From the NCBI RefSeq assembly GCF_031882575.1, contig NZ_CP134772.1, positions 5,220,501 to 5,284,500 on the forward strand: 64,000 nucleotides of DNA, read 5' to 3'. Made by a program: the position numbers and the translations under genes. Shown piece by piece: positions 1-9,404 of this stretch (position 1 is its first letter; each line of letters opens with the position of its first letter). The notes beneath the pieces are model-generated. The model ran no database searches, was not told where the DNA came from, and saw only the letters and a list, made by a program, of their open reading frames with translations. This stretch comes from Pseudomonas sp. VD-NE ins (GTDB lineage Bacteria > Pseudomonadota > Gammaproteobacteria > Pseudomonadales > Pseudomonadaceae).

Positions 1-1
1 G

Positions 2-322
2 TTGTTGCATCCGACCCGCGATATCCAGGACTGGACGGTGTGGCTGACGGCAGCCGAGTTGCAATTGAACAATGTGAACATGGGCCAGCATTTCGAGACG
101 CTGGATCAGGCGATGTCGATGGCGTCCCACGGGACGGGGGTGGCGATTGGTGACTGGTCGTTGATCGGCGATGACCTGCGCGCCGGGCGGCTGGTGATGC
201 CGTTTGCGTTGAAGGTGAAGACGGGGCTGGCGTATTACGTGGTGGTGCCTGCGGGAACCGAGCCATCGGCGCAGCTGGAGGAATTGATGATCTGGTTGGT
301 TGAGCAGGCGCATTTGCGGTGA
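2..322 (+). CDS. LysR-family regulator, C-terminal fragment (cut by window start)
   Basis: About 106 residues of the C-terminal effector-binding (periplasmic-binding-protein-like) half of a LysR-type transcriptional regulator; the helix-turn-helix lies upstream of the window. The segment 'GTGVAIGDWSLIGDDL' followed by 'AGRLVMPF' is the usual end of the second effector subdomain in GcvA/AmpR-like members. The stop is TGA at 320-322. The target genes cannot be judged because the 5' neighbourhood is missing. No true start codon is visible; the reading frame is open to the window edge. Confidence 0.75.
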   Translation: MLHPTRDIQDWTVWLTAAELQLNNVNMGQHFETLDQAMSMASHGTGVAIGDWSLIGDDLRAGRLVMPFALKVKTGLAYYVVVPAGTEPSAQLEELMIWLVEQAHLR

Positions 323-330
323 GGCTTTTT

Positions 331-522
331 CCCCTCACCCTAACCCTCTCCCAGAGGGAGAGGGGACTGACCGAGTTGTTTTGTCGAGTTACGCCGACCT
401 GAAAATGCTGTACAGAATCCATAATCGACTCGATCGCTCAGGTCGATGTACAACGCCAGACACCTCGGTCGGCTCCCTCTCCCTCCGGGCGGTCCGACGT
501 TTCGGGAGGGCTGGGGTGAGGG
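331..522. repeat. Long imperfect inverted repeat (CCCTCACCC-type intergenic element)
   Basis: The left end (331-381) reads CCCCTCACCCTAACCCTCTC and continues to GACCGAG; the right end (about 463-522) is its imperfect reverse complement, running from CTCGGTCGGCTCCCTCTCCC to GGGGTGAGGG. The arms are roughly 50-60 bp around an 80-90 bp centre. It fills the gap between two convergent genes, so it may also act as a terminator. An 83-codon open frame crosses it but looks non-coding. No transposase is present. Confidence 0.6.
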
Positions 523-534
523 TAAAGCTGTATA

Positions 535-1149
535 TCAATACCCGACAGTAAACCGCTGACGCGAATGCTTCGGCGTTTCCACCTCGTCGATCAGCGCAAT
601 CGCGTAATCGGCAAAGGTGATCCAGCTACGCCCTTCAGCACTCACCAACAAGTGATCCTTGCCGACACGAAACTTGCCACTGCGCTCACCTTCAACAAAC
701 TCTGCCGACGGCGACAGGAAGGTCCAGTCCAGATCCTGCTCCTGACGCAACGCCTCAAGAAACGCCGCACCGGCACTGGCTTCAGCTTTGTACTCTGCCG
801 GGAAACCCACGCTGTCGATCACTCGCGTATCGTCCGGCAGCAACAGCGAACCGGCACCGCCGACCACCAGCAAACGCTTCACCCCAGCCTGCTTCACCGG
901 CCCGACTATCGCCGCCGCCGGCACGGTATCGAAATGCGCAGCGGTGATCACCACCTCGTGACCGACCACCGCGTCTTGCAACGCGGCTGAATCCAGCACA
1001 TCGACATTCTTGCTGACCACACCGGCACGCGCGCCGATCTTCGAGGTGTCGCGGGCGATAGCGGTGACGCTATGGCCGCGACGCAGGGCTTCTTCCAGCA
1101 GTTGGCTACCGGCGCGGCCGGTGGCACCAATGATTGCGATCTTGCTCAT
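535..1149 (-). CDS. NAD(P)-binding oxidoreductase (atypical SDR, NmrA/YwnB-like)
   Basis: A 204-residue single-domain Rossmann protein. The N-terminal glycine motif IGATGRAGSQLLEEAL (residues 7-22) followed by ARD at the end of beta2 marks an atypical short-chain dehydrogenase that prefers NADP(H). 'LLVVGGAGSLLLPD' (about 93-106) is the conserved central strand of the family annotated as NAD(P)H-binding or NAD-dependent epimerase-like. Substrate unknown. It lies 46 bp downstream of the MBL-fold gene on the same strand and probably shares its transcript, with the divergent LysR gene at 2189 as likely regulator. Confidence 0.8.
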   Translation of the reverse strand: MSKIAIIGATGRAGSQLLEEALRRGHSVTAIARDTSKIGARAGVVSKNVDVLDSAALQDAVVGHEVVITAAHFDTVPAAAIVGPVKQAGVKRLLVVGGAGSLLLPDDTRVIDSVGFPAEYKAEASAGAAFLEALRQEQDLDWTFLSPSAEFVEGERSGKFRVGKDHLLVSAEGRSWITFADYAIALIDEVETPKHSRQRFTVGY

Positions 1150-1195
1150 GACATTCTCCAGTTGGCTTGAGAGTGCTGCTTTTTTCAGAATCGGC

Positions 1196-2074
1196 TTACC
1201 ACTGCATTTCGCCCTTGGCGACTTTCGCGCTCAGCTCCAGCGAGCTTTCTTCGCCGAGTGTCGGGTAGCGCTTTTTCATGGCCTTGATCAGTGCGGTGGA
1301 GTCTTTGGCCTTGGCGGTTTCCACGTCGAAAGCCTTAATGTAGTCGGCGGTGAATTTCACGCTGGCCAGTGAACGGCTGCTGTCGCCCAGGTAGTGACCC
1401 GGCACCACGGTGTTCGGCTTGAGGGTTTCGATCGAGTGCAAGGTTGCCAGCCAGTCGGCGTGGGATTGCGCGGTCTGGGTATCGGCCATCCATACGTGGA
1501 TGTTCTCGGCAACGACAACGCCACCGACCACGGCTTTGAGCGACGGAATCCACACAAAGCTGCGGTCCGGCTGTTTGCCGTCGAGGCCGACTACCTGCAA
1601 CTTCTGCCCTTCGAGCATCAGGCTGTCGCCCTTGAGCACGCCCGGCACGATGGTTTTCGCTGGCACATCGGCGCCCATTTTCGGGCCCCAGAAAGCCAGT
1701 TTGCCGGCGACGGTTTTGTTGATGTGATCGACGGTCGGTTGCGAAGCCAGCACCTTGGCGTCAGGGAACGCCTGAGTCAGGGTGTCGAGGCCGAAGTAGT
1801 AATCCGGGTCGCCATGGCTGATGTAAATGGTGGTCAGGTGCTTGCCGCTGGCGCGAATCTTCTCCACGACTTGTTCAGCCTGGGATTTGCCGAATTGCGC
1901 ATCGACGAGGATCGCGTCCTTCTCTCCGCTGACCAGCACCGAGGTCACCGGGAAAATCGCGTTGGTTCCCGGGTTATAAACGTCGAGGGTCAGGTTGGCT
2001 GCGGCGGCATGCGCGGCGAAACCCAGGGAAGCGGTGGCGAGCAGAACGCGTTTGAGTGTGGTGAAGCCGATCAT
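1196..2074 (-). CDS. Periplasmic MBL-fold metallo-hydrolase with altered zinc motif
   Basis: 292 residues starting with a clear Sec signal peptide (MIGFTTLKRVLLATASLGFA, cleavage near AHAAA-N). The fold is that of the metallo-beta-lactamase superfamily: 'VLVSGEKDAILVDAQFGKSQ', then 'YISHGDPDYYFGLDTL' where HxHxDH is expected, and 'NTVVPGHYLGD' supplying a later metal His. Only the first His and the Asp of the motif remain, so zinc binding may differ from classical members. Similar divergent forms occur in the so-called Vmh-type subgroup. It heads a two-gene unit with the oxidoreductase at 535 and is divergent from the LysR gene at 2189. Confidence 0.8.
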   Translation of the reverse strand: MIGFTTLKRVLLATASLGFAAHAAAANLTLDVYNPGTNAIFPVTSVLVSGEKDAILVDAQFGKSQAEQVVEKIRASGKHLTTIYISHGDPDYYFGLDTLTQAFPDAKVLASQPTVDHINKTVAGKLAFWGPKMGADVPAKTIVPGVLKGDSLMLEGQKLQVVGLDGKQPDRSFVWIPSLKAVVGGVVVAENIHVWMADTQTAQSHADWLATLHSIETLKPNTVVPGHYLGDSSRSLASVKFTADYIKAFDVETAKAKDSTALIKAMKKRYPTLGEESSLELSAKVAKGEMQW

Positions 2075-2188
2075 CTGTTGCTCCGGTGTCGGAATGCCGT
2101 GTCAGGCGATGGGACAGAGCTTAGTTGCCTGACTCAGTACAAAAAATGCGATGCTTGAACATAGTTTGTTTCTGAAAGCGGGCAAATC

Positions 2189-3121
2189 ATGGATCGTCTC
2201 CAAGCAATGCGGGTATTTGTCACCGTGGTGGATCTGGGCAGTCAGTCGGCTGCGGCTGATCATCTGGATCTTTCGCGGCCGGTGGTTTCACGTTATCTGG
2301 CAGAGCTGGAAGACTGGGTCGGCGCACGCCTGATGCACCGCACCACGCGCAAGTTGAGCCTGACCGCTGCCGGCAGTGAAATTCTGCCGCGCTGTCGGCA
2401 GATGCTCGAACTGTCGACGGACATGCAGGCGGCCGTCAGCGAACCCCACGACGCCCCGCGCGGGCTGCTGCGGATCAGCGTCAGTACCTCGTTCGGCCAG
2501 GCCCAACTGGCGGATGCGATGGCCGCCTACGTCAAGCGTTATCCCGGTGTGAGCATCGATCTGCAAATGCTCGATCGCACGGTGAATCTGGTGGATGAGC
2601 GCATCGATCTGGCGATTCGTACCAGTAACGATCTCGACCCCAACCTGATCGCCCGACGCCTGACCGTTTGTCGTTCGGTGGTCTGCGCCGCGCCGACTTA
2701 TCTGCAGGAGCAAGCGGCGCCGTTGCGGGTCGAGGAATTGAGTCGGCATAACTGCCTGACGCACTCGTATTTCGGCAAGAGCCTGTGGCATTTCGAGGAG
2801 GATGGCGAACCGGTTTCAGTGCCGGTGCAGGGCAATATCAGCGCCAACGAGGCCAGCACGTTATTGCGCGCGACACTGGCTGGCGCGGGGGTGGCGATGC
2901 TGCCGACCTATCAGGCCGGGGTGCATATTCACAGCGGTGAACTGGTCCGCCTGCTGCCCCATGCGGAGCCGCGGCAGATGAGCATCTACGCGGTGTACGC
3001 CTCGCGCAAACACATGCCGGCGGCGTTGCGCAGCATGCTGGATTTCCTGGTGCTCAGGTTCCCCGAAAACCCCGAATGGGATGAAGCAGCGTCAAGCGTA
3101 AAGCCACAAGCTGCGAGCTAG
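2189..3121 (+). CDS. LysR-family transcriptional regulator
   Basis: 310 residues. The N-terminal winged helix-turn-helix starts MDRLQAMRVFVTVVDLGSQS and contains the recognition helix (SRPVVSRYLAELEDWVGARL, about 27-46) and the wing 'HRTTRKLSLTAAG'. The effector domain follows from about residue 90. The type (early M-aMRVFv..V and 'LMHRTTRKLSLT') belongs to the CrgA/DhcR-like LysR group. It is divergent from the MBL/oxidoreductase pair across 114 bp, the classic arrangement of a LysR regulator with its target. The last codons (SVKPQAAS) run into an intergenic repeat, so the C-terminal tail is probably strain-variable. Confidence 0.9.
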   Translation: MDRLQAMRVFVTVVDLGSQSAAADHLDLSRPVVSRYLAELEDWVGARLMHRTTRKLSLTAAGSEILPRCRQMLELSTDMQAAVSEPHDAPRGLLRISVSTSFGQAQLADAMAAYVKRYPGVSIDLQMLDRTVNLVDERIDLAIRTSNDLDPNLIARRLTVCRSVVCAAPTYLQEQAAPLRVEELSRHNCLTHSYFGKSLWHFEEDGEPVSVPVQGNISANEASTLLRATLAGAGVAMLPTYQAGVHIHSGELVRLLPHAEPRQMSIYAVYASRKHMPAALRSMLDFLVLRFPENPEWDEAASSVKPQAAS

Positions 3122-3173
3122 CTGCACCGCAATTCATCTTGACGCTTGCCACTCCAAGCTTGCAGCTGCCCCT
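3088..3173. repeat. Degenerate CAAGC/GCTTG intergenic repeat overlapping a gene end
   Basis: A stretch rich in GTCAAGCG, ACAAGCTGCGAGCTAGCTGC and GACGCTTGCC words, similar to the block at 10428-10505. The arms are loosely inverted (GCGTCAAGCG near 3088 versus GACGCTTGCC near 3142). It includes the stop codon of the LysR gene. This is a low-complexity Pseudomonas intergenic repeat rather than a gene. Confidence 0.4.
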
Positions 3174-3228
3174 ACCTGACCTATGCTGAAAGTAATACCG
3201 CAGGGTATGTCGTTCAGAGGTCAACGCC

Positions 3229-3405
3229 ATGAACATCAAAACAAGAAGGTACTTCGCGATTTTCATTACCTGCGCCGCCACGCTGGCGCTGTACGGCACC
3301 GCTGCCTGGCGGGTCGAACAGCTGCGCCAGCTGCCGCGCGAGTATGCGAGCTGCAACTTAGAGCGGTGCATTCCGCACAATGCCACGCTGAACGCATTGC
3401 GCTGA
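3229..3405 (+). CDS. Small hypothetical membrane-anchored protein (58 aa)
   Basis: ATG at 3229 preceded by AGAGGTCA (Shine-Dalgarno AGAGG about 8 bases upstream) opens a 58-codon frame ending TGA at 3403-3405. The product begins MNIKTRRYFAIFITCAATLA, that is a positive N-terminus followed by one hydrophobic segment (about 9-24), then a short charged tail with two cysteines (ASCNLERC). This looks like a single-pass inner-membrane or secreted miniprotein. No family recognised. It lies between the LysR gene and a REP doublet. Confidence 0.5.
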   Translation: MNIKTRRYFAIFITCAATLALYGTAAWRVEQLRQLPREYASCNLERCIPHNATLNALR

Positions 3406-3428
3406 TTTAGCTGCCTGGAATGTGATCC

Positions 3429-3518
3429 TGTGGGAGCGAGCCTGCTCGCGAATGCGGTGTGTCAGTCAATATTGATGCTGAATGACACACCGCATTCGCG
3501 AGCAGGCTCGCTCCCACA
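3429..3518. repeat. REP doublet (GTGGGAGCGAGCCTGCTCGC family)
   Basis: Two copies of TGTGGGAGCGAGCCTGCTCG in opposite orientation separated by about 30 bp form a near-perfect hairpin of the REPIN type. The same family recurs at 7411, 25699 and 37208. It sits between the convergent miniprotein gene and pobR. No RAYT transposase gene is in the window. Confidence 0.85.
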
Positions 3519-3540
3519 GTAGACCGCAGCGCTTAGAAGG

Positions 3541-4425
3541 TTATTGCTCGGCCTTGAGGCTGTCGCGGAAAGCTTTTGGTGAAATCCCCACCCTGCGCCG
3601 GAACAGGCGCGTGAAGTTGGTCGGATCGGAAAACCCCAACAACTCCGACATCTCGTAAATCGTCATGCTGGTGTAGGTCAGCAAGCGCTTGGCTTCCAGC
3701 AACTGGCGCTCGTGCATGATCTGCAATGCTGGCTGTCCCGCCAGCTCACGGCACGTGCCGTTGAGGTGCGACACCGAAATCCCCAGGCGATGGGCCAGGT
3801 CCTCGACCTTCACGTGCTGACGATAAGTCTCCTCGACCAATTGAATGAAACCATTGAGGTATTCGCGCTGACGTTGCGGGCGTTGACTGGCTTTGTGCCG
3901 CACGATCGCCTGCCGGCTGACCCAGACCATGATCACGCTGACCAGCGAATGCATGAGCATTTCCCGCGCCGGTTGATGACCGTTGTATTCGGCCTGCAAC
4001 GCCGAGAACAGGCTGTTGAGGTAATCGCCGTCGTTGCCTGCCGGGTAGTTTTCCGCGCTGGCCAGCGCATGTACCGAATCGCCCAGTTGCGCCTGCAAGT
4101 GGTTGATCAGCGGTGTGGCGAGGGTAACGATGAACCCTTCGACGTCTTCGGAAAAACGAAAGCCGTGCACCGACAACGGTGGCAGCACTTGAATCGCCGG
4201 AGTTTCGAGTTGCGTGCGTTGCCCTTCGATCTCAAGCTCTGCCTGACCTTTGAAGACGAAGAGTAACTGGCACAAATCAGCATGGCGGTGGGGTTTGATT
4301 TCCCACTCATGTTCGCGACTGCGGGAGGAAATGGTTTCACAGTGCAGCAAGTCGGGGGTCGGCCAGTCCAGGCTTTCACCGTAGAGCTTGAACACTGGAA
4401 TCGAAGGCAGCTCAGGCTTGTTCAT
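3541..4425 (-). CDS. pobR: AraC/XylS-family activator of 4-hydroxybenzoate hydroxylase
   Basis: 294 residues from the ATG at 4425 (a GTG one codon earlier is possible). The N-terminal half holds a cupin-like sensor ('HRHADLCQLLFVFKGQAELE', about 45-65). The C-terminal half has two AraC helix-turn-helix units ending in 'GFSDPTNFTRLFRRRVGISP' (about 263-282). The gene is divergent from pobA across about 180 bp. In Pseudomonas the pobA activator (PobR/PobC) is of the AraC type, so the assignment rests on domain plus neighbour. The effector is expected to be 4-hydroxybenzoate. Confidence 0.85.
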   Translation of the reverse strand: MNKPELPSIPVFKLYGESLDWPTPDLLHCETISSRSREHEWEIKPHRHADLCQLLFVFKGQAELEIEGQRTQLETPAIQVLPPLSVHGFRFSEDVEGFIVTLATPLINHLQAQLGDSVHALASAENYPAGNDGDYLNSLFSALQAEYNGHQPAREMLMHSLVSVIMVWVSRQAIVRHKASQRPQRQREYLNGFIQLVEETYRQHVKVEDLAHRLGISVSHLNGTCRELAGQPALQIMHERQLLEAKRLLTYTSMTIYEMSELLGFSDPTNFTRLFRRRVGISPKAFRDSLKAEQ

Positions 4426-4581
4426 CACTTCAATCCAGGCCTCGGGGTTGTGGGCGATAATCGCACCGATTGGCAGAATGTACAGGTATCGGCTCAGTTT
4501 TCACCTTCAATTGACAGACCCGCAAGGGAAAAATGCAAGCACTCGATCCATAAAAATCATTCACCGGTCATGGCCGCGTGA

Positions 4582-5796
<1,215 letters not shown>

Positions 5797-5875
5797 CTTC
5801 CTACCGACTTACACTGGCGAGCATCCCCGCTCGCCTGACGATCTGCGGGACTCTCACTGCCCGCAGGTTTTGCCC

Positions 5876-7393
5876 GTGACCAATCTCAATCACCCCGAAA
5901 CGCCCAAACCGGCCATTCGCAGCGTGCTGGTCGCGCTGATGATGGCGATCTTTCTCGGCGCGCTGGACCAGACCATCGTCGCCGTGTCGATGCCGGCCAT
6001 TTCTGCGCAGTTCAAGGACGTCAGCCTGCTGGCCTGGGTGATTTCCGGGTACATGGTGGCGATGACCGTAGCCGTACCCATCTACGGCAAGCTCGGTGAT
6101 TTGTACGGGCGACGCAAACTGATGCTGTTCGGCATGGGCCTGTTCACCCTCGCCTCACTGTTTTGCGGCATGGCGCAAAGCATGGAGCAACTGGTGCTGG
6201 CGCGGATCCTTCAGGGCATCGGCGCCGGCGGGATGATTTCGGTGAGTCAGGCGATCATCGGCGACATCGTGCCGCCGCGTGAACGCGGGCGTTATCAGGG
6301 TTACTTCAGCAGCATGTACGCGGTGGCCAGTGTCGCAGGTCCCGTTTTGGGCGGTTATATGACCGAGTACCTGTCGTGGCGCTGGGTGTTTCTGATCAAT
6401 CTGCCGCTGGGCCTCGGCGCCTGGTGGGTGGCCCGCCGCAATCTGCGCGGGCTGCCGATACCGCAGCGCAAACCGATCATCGATTACCTCGGCACTGTGT
6501 TGATGATCATCGGCCTGACCGCCCTGCTGCTGGGCATTACTCAGGTCGGCCAGGGTCATGCTTGGCGCAGCGCTGAAGTACTCGGTTTGTTCGCTTCTGC
6601 AGTGGTGGTGTTGGCGCTGTTTGTCTGGCACGAGCGGCGTGCGCGGGAGCCGTTGCTGCCGATGCACCTGTTCGCCAATCGCAATGCGCTGCTGTGCTGG
6701 TGCACGATTTTCTTCACCAGTTTCCAGGCGATTTCGCTGATTGTGCTGATGCCGCTGCGCTTTCAGAGTGTCACCGGGGCCGGGGCTGACAGCGCCGCGT
6801 TGCACTTGTTGCCATTAGCGATGGGTTTGCCGATTGGTGCATTCTTCGCTGGCCGGCGCACGTCGATCACCGGGCGTTACAAACCGCAGATTCTGACCGG
6901 CGCTCTGCTGATGCCGATCGCGATTCTCGGCATGGCGTTCAGCCCACCGGAGGCGACGCTGATCAGCGGACTGTTCATGTTGCTCTGCGGCATTTCCAGC
7001 GGCATGCAGTTCCCGACCTCGTTGGTCGGCACACAGAATTCGGTGGAACAACGCGACATCGGCGTAGCGACCAGCACCACCAATCTGTTTCGTTCCCTCG
7101 GCGGCGCAGTGGGCGTGGCGTTGATGTCGGCGCTGTTGCTGGCGTTGTTACAGGACTCCAGCTTCGCCCATCTGGCGAGCAGTTCGCTGATGAGCGAGGG
7201 CCATTCGGGCAACGTCCTGCTCGATGGTTTGAACGCCGCGCCGGGTGATGCGCAGAACGCCTTGCGTGCGGAGTTGCTGGTGACATTCCGGCATTTGTTG
7301 TGGGTGAGTGCGGTGGTGTCATTGCTCGGGTTGGCGGCGGCGATTGCGATGCCGAACAACCTGCTGCGCGGTCGCGAGCACGGCGCCAAATAA
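5876..7393 (+). CDS. MFS transporter, DHA2 (EmrB-like, 14-helix) family
   Basis: 505 residues from a GTG at 5876; the frame stays open upstream into pobA, but the first transmembrane helix follows this GTG closely (SVLVALMMAIFLGALDQTIV). Hallmarks: 'LDQTIVAVSMPAI' (motif D1), 'GKLGDLYGRRKLMLFG' (motif A), 'RILQGIGAGGMIS' (motif B) and 'VAGPVLGGYM' (motif C of antiporters). It is predicted to be a proton-driven inner-membrane exporter of drugs or aromatic compounds. The gene follows pobA closely, so an aromatic substrate is possible but unproven. Confidence 0.88.
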   Translation: MTNLNHPETPKPAIRSVLVALMMAIFLGALDQTIVAVSMPAISAQFKDVSLLAWVISGYMVAMTVAVPIYGKLGDLYGRRKLMLFGMGLFTLASLFCGMAQSMEQLVLARILQGIGAGGMISVSQAIIGDIVPPRERGRYQGYFSSMYAVASVAGPVLGGYMTEYLSWRWVFLINLPLGLGAWWVARRNLRGLPIPQRKPIIDYLGTVLMIIGLTALLLGITQVGQGHAWRSAEVLGLFASAVVVLALFVWHERRAREPLLPMHLFANRNALLCWCTIFFTSFQAISLIVLMPLRFQSVTGAGADSAALHLLPLAMGLPIGAFFAGRRTSITGRYKPQILTGALLMPIAILGMAFSPPEATLISGLFMLLCGISSGMQFPTSLVGTQNSVEQRDIGVATSTTNLFRSLGGAVGVALMSALLLALLQDSSFAHLASSSLMSEGHSGNVLLDGLNAAPGDAQNALRAELLVTFRHLLWVSAVVSLLGLAAAIAMPNNLLRGREHGAK

Positions 7394-7410
7394 CCGCAAC
7401 ACCACAAAAC

Positions 7411-7438
7411 CCTGTGGGAGCAGGCTCGCTCCCACAGG
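7411..7438. repeat. Single REP hairpin, probable terminator between convergent genes
   Basis: CCTGTGGGAGC and GCTCCCACAGG form an 11-bp perfect stem around a short loop (AGGCTC overlap). It is the short member of the 3429 repeat family and separates the MFS gene from the convergent Cache gene. Confidence 0.7.
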
Positions 7439-7453
7439 AGGACGGTGTTTCAT

Positions 7454-8302
7454 TCAAGGGCTGTAGTAACCCACGGCCACGAGGAAATGCCCGGCCTTCT
7501 TCAGGTAAGCATGCTTGTCCTCGACCTTGCCGGTCACCGGGTTTTTCCAACGGTATTCATACTCACCTTCATCCTGCTTGCCGATCAGCGCCAGAATCGG
7601 CTCGCCCACCGGTTTGCCTTCGGGATCCTTGACCTTACCGAAGTCGGTGTTGATCAAACGCAGATTGGTGCCGTGGGCGACGTAGCGCTGGGTGTTCAGA
7701 TCCACCACAAACACGTACAGGTCATCCTGCAAATAACCGCCCTTGAGCGAGTTGATCGCCGTCAACGTGCCCTTCTCGTCTTTGCCCAAATCAGTCGCCG
7801 CTTTGTCGAGTAATGCCTTGGCCTGCTCAGCCGAGGCTCGCGGCAAGTAATAACCGACCGCCAGAATCCGCTGGCCGATGCGCTGGTAATACACGTGCTT
7901 GCGCTCGACCTTGCCATCGGCCCAATTCTGCCAACGATATTCGGCCTGCTGGATGCCATTGCCTTCCGGCACTTTCAACGCGTCCTTGAAGGTTTTCTGC
8001 AAATCCGGACCGAGCACCTCACTGACGTCACGACCGATCAACGCTGATGAAGGCCCGCCACTGGCGAGCATCACGCCCTTGGTATCGACCACGAATACAT
8101 AGCGATCCTTGTCGACGAACTCGCCCTGGCGGCTGAACGCGGCGAACGCCTTGTCGCCGTTGTCGTGGTAATAGGCCAGGGCTTTTTCCAGCAAGGCGAT
8201 GGCGGCCTGACTGTCATCCTTGGCGGTCGTGGCGGCGCTGGCCTGGCCGAAACCGGCCAGTAACATCACGCCGAGCCAGGCCACTTTATGCAAAAACCCC
8301 AT
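7454..8302 (-). CDS. Periplasmic tandem single-Cache domain protein
   Basis: 282 residues with a Sec signal peptide (VAWLGVMLLAGFGQASA). The rest consists of two homologous Cache_2-type sensor modules: 'DRYVFVVDTKGVMLASGG' then 'AEYRWQNWADGKVERKHVYY' in the first (about 65-150), and 'DLYVFVVDLNTQRYVAHG' then 'YEYRWKNPVTGKVEDKHAYL' in the second (about 185-275). Such modules normally sense small ligands in chemoreceptors and histidine kinases; here no transmembrane effector follows. It is likely a soluble ligand-binding protein. No partner gene is adjacent. Confidence 0.8.
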   Translation of the reverse strand: MGFLHKVAWLGVMLLAGFGQASAATTAKDDSQAAIALLEKALAYYHDNGDKAFAAFSRQGEFVDKDRYVFVVDTKGVMLASGGPSSALIGRDVSEVLGPDLQKTFKDALKVPEGNGIQQAEYRWQNWADGKVERKHVYYQRIGQRILAVGYYLPRASAEQAKALLDKAATDLGKDEKGTLTAINSLKGGYLQDDLYVFVVDLNTQRYVAHGTNLRLINTDFGKVKDPEGKPVGEPILALIGKQDEGEYEYRWKNPVTGKVEDKHAYLKKAGHFLVAVGYYSP

Positions 8303-8394
8303 AGCGCATCCCTCGTTCTTGTTGGTGTTTCAAGAGCGTAGACGGCTTGAGGTGATGTATGGATATTCAGAGGGTTTCTGAACGTTTCGCGGAT

Positions 8395-8423
8395 CCTGTG
8401 GTGAGGAATGGCCCCACCACAGG
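8395..8423. terminator. Hairpin downstream of the coiled-coil membrane protein gene
   Basis: CCTGTGGTG and CACCACAGG form a 9-bp perfect stem with an 11-base loop just past the stop of the minus-strand gene at 8434. No strong U tract, so terminator function is moderate. Confidence 0.4.
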
Positions 8424-8433
8424 TGATCAGAAT

Positions 8434-9288
8434 TCAAGGGCGGGCGTTGATCTGCTGCTGCAGATTCTGGATCTGCGCCTGCAGCGTATTGATGTTGCGG
8501 GTCATCTGCCCACGGAAGGCATCGAACTCAGCAGTATTGCCGCCGCCCTGCGCGGCTGCCGGGCGGTTGTCCTGTTCGCTTTTGAGGACGACGATTTCCT
8601 GTTCGAGGCGATCGATCGCCGCGCTCGGGTTGCCCTGCTTCTTCAACGCCGCAATATCAGCGCCGAGGCTTTTGAACTGAGCGTCGAAGGCCTTCAACTG
8701 AGCATCGACCTTGCTGGTGTCGGCCGGCGTGCTTTTCACCGTCGCCAGTTCTGCAGTCAAGGCTTTGACCTGCGCCTGCAATTGGGTATTGGCGTTCTGC
8801 TGTTCGGTGGTCTGCGCGGTCATCTGCGCCAGGCGTTTGTCCAGATCACTGGCCTGCCCCGCGACGCCTTGCTGCTGCTTGCTCTGATCGAGCAGCTTGC
8901 CTTCGAGCTGTTTGATTTGCAGCTTCAGGGCCTCGCTGTCACTGGTGACGTTGGACTGACTGGCGACGACCTTGCCGGAAATGTCCTGCAAGCGCCCGGC
9001 CGCTTCTTCGCTGATCCGCGCGAAGCTTTCCTGGGTCGCGACCAGTTGCTGCTCCATCAGCGAGATCTGCTGGAAACTCCACCAGGCCAGACCGACAAAG
9101 GCGAAGAACAGCGCACCGACCAAGGCCCACAACGGCCCGGTACTCGCGGCCTTGACCTTGACCACCGGCGGCGTGCGCGAGTGCACGGAGGTGCGGGCGG
9201 TGGTCGGAATGTCATCGTCGTCGAAGTTGTCGGCACGCAGGCTCGGGACATCATCGAAATCGTCGTGGGCATCATTACGCATGGACAT
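8434..9288 (-). CDS. Single-pass inner-membrane coiled-coil protein (conserved hypothetical)
   Basis: 284 residues: an acidic N-terminal cytoplasmic tail (residues 1-45, rich in Asp), one membrane helix ('LWALVGALFFAFVGLAWW', about 51-68), then a long coiled coil through most of the remainder with many Gln, Lys, Ala and Leu heptads ('LKLQIKQLEGKLLDQSKQ'). Homologues in Pseudomonas are sometimes labelled ATPase, but no Walker motif is visible. The start at 9288 has AAGG eight bases upstream; an ATG two codons later is an alternative. It matches PA4362 by position. Confidence 0.7.
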   Translation of the reverse strand: MSMRNDAHDDFDDVPSLRADNFDDDDIPTTARTSVHSRTPPVVKVKAASTGPLWALVGALFFAFVGLAWWSFQQISLMEQQLVATQESFARISEEAAGRLQDISGKVVASQSNVTSDSEALKLQIKQLEGKLLDQSKQQQGVAGQASDLDKRLAQMTAQTTEQQNANTQLQAQVKALTAELATVKSTPADTSKVDAQLKAFDAQFKSLGADIAALKKQGNPSAAIDRLEQEIVVLKSEQDNRPAAAQGGGNTAEFDAFRGQMTRNINTLQAQIQNLQQQINARP

Positions 9289-9404
9289 TGAGGCAACCTT
9301 TGTGAAACGCGGTGATGGCTAAATGCTGCGAAGTATAACCGCCGCAGCCGCAGGGATTGACCCCCAAGCGGCTACACGGTTCATTGCCGCCCGGCCGAAT
9401 CGTT

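Noticed and set aside
300..551. 83-codon open frame over the inverted repeat at 331-522
   Set aside because: Lies almost wholly in repeat DNA and lacks a ribosome site.
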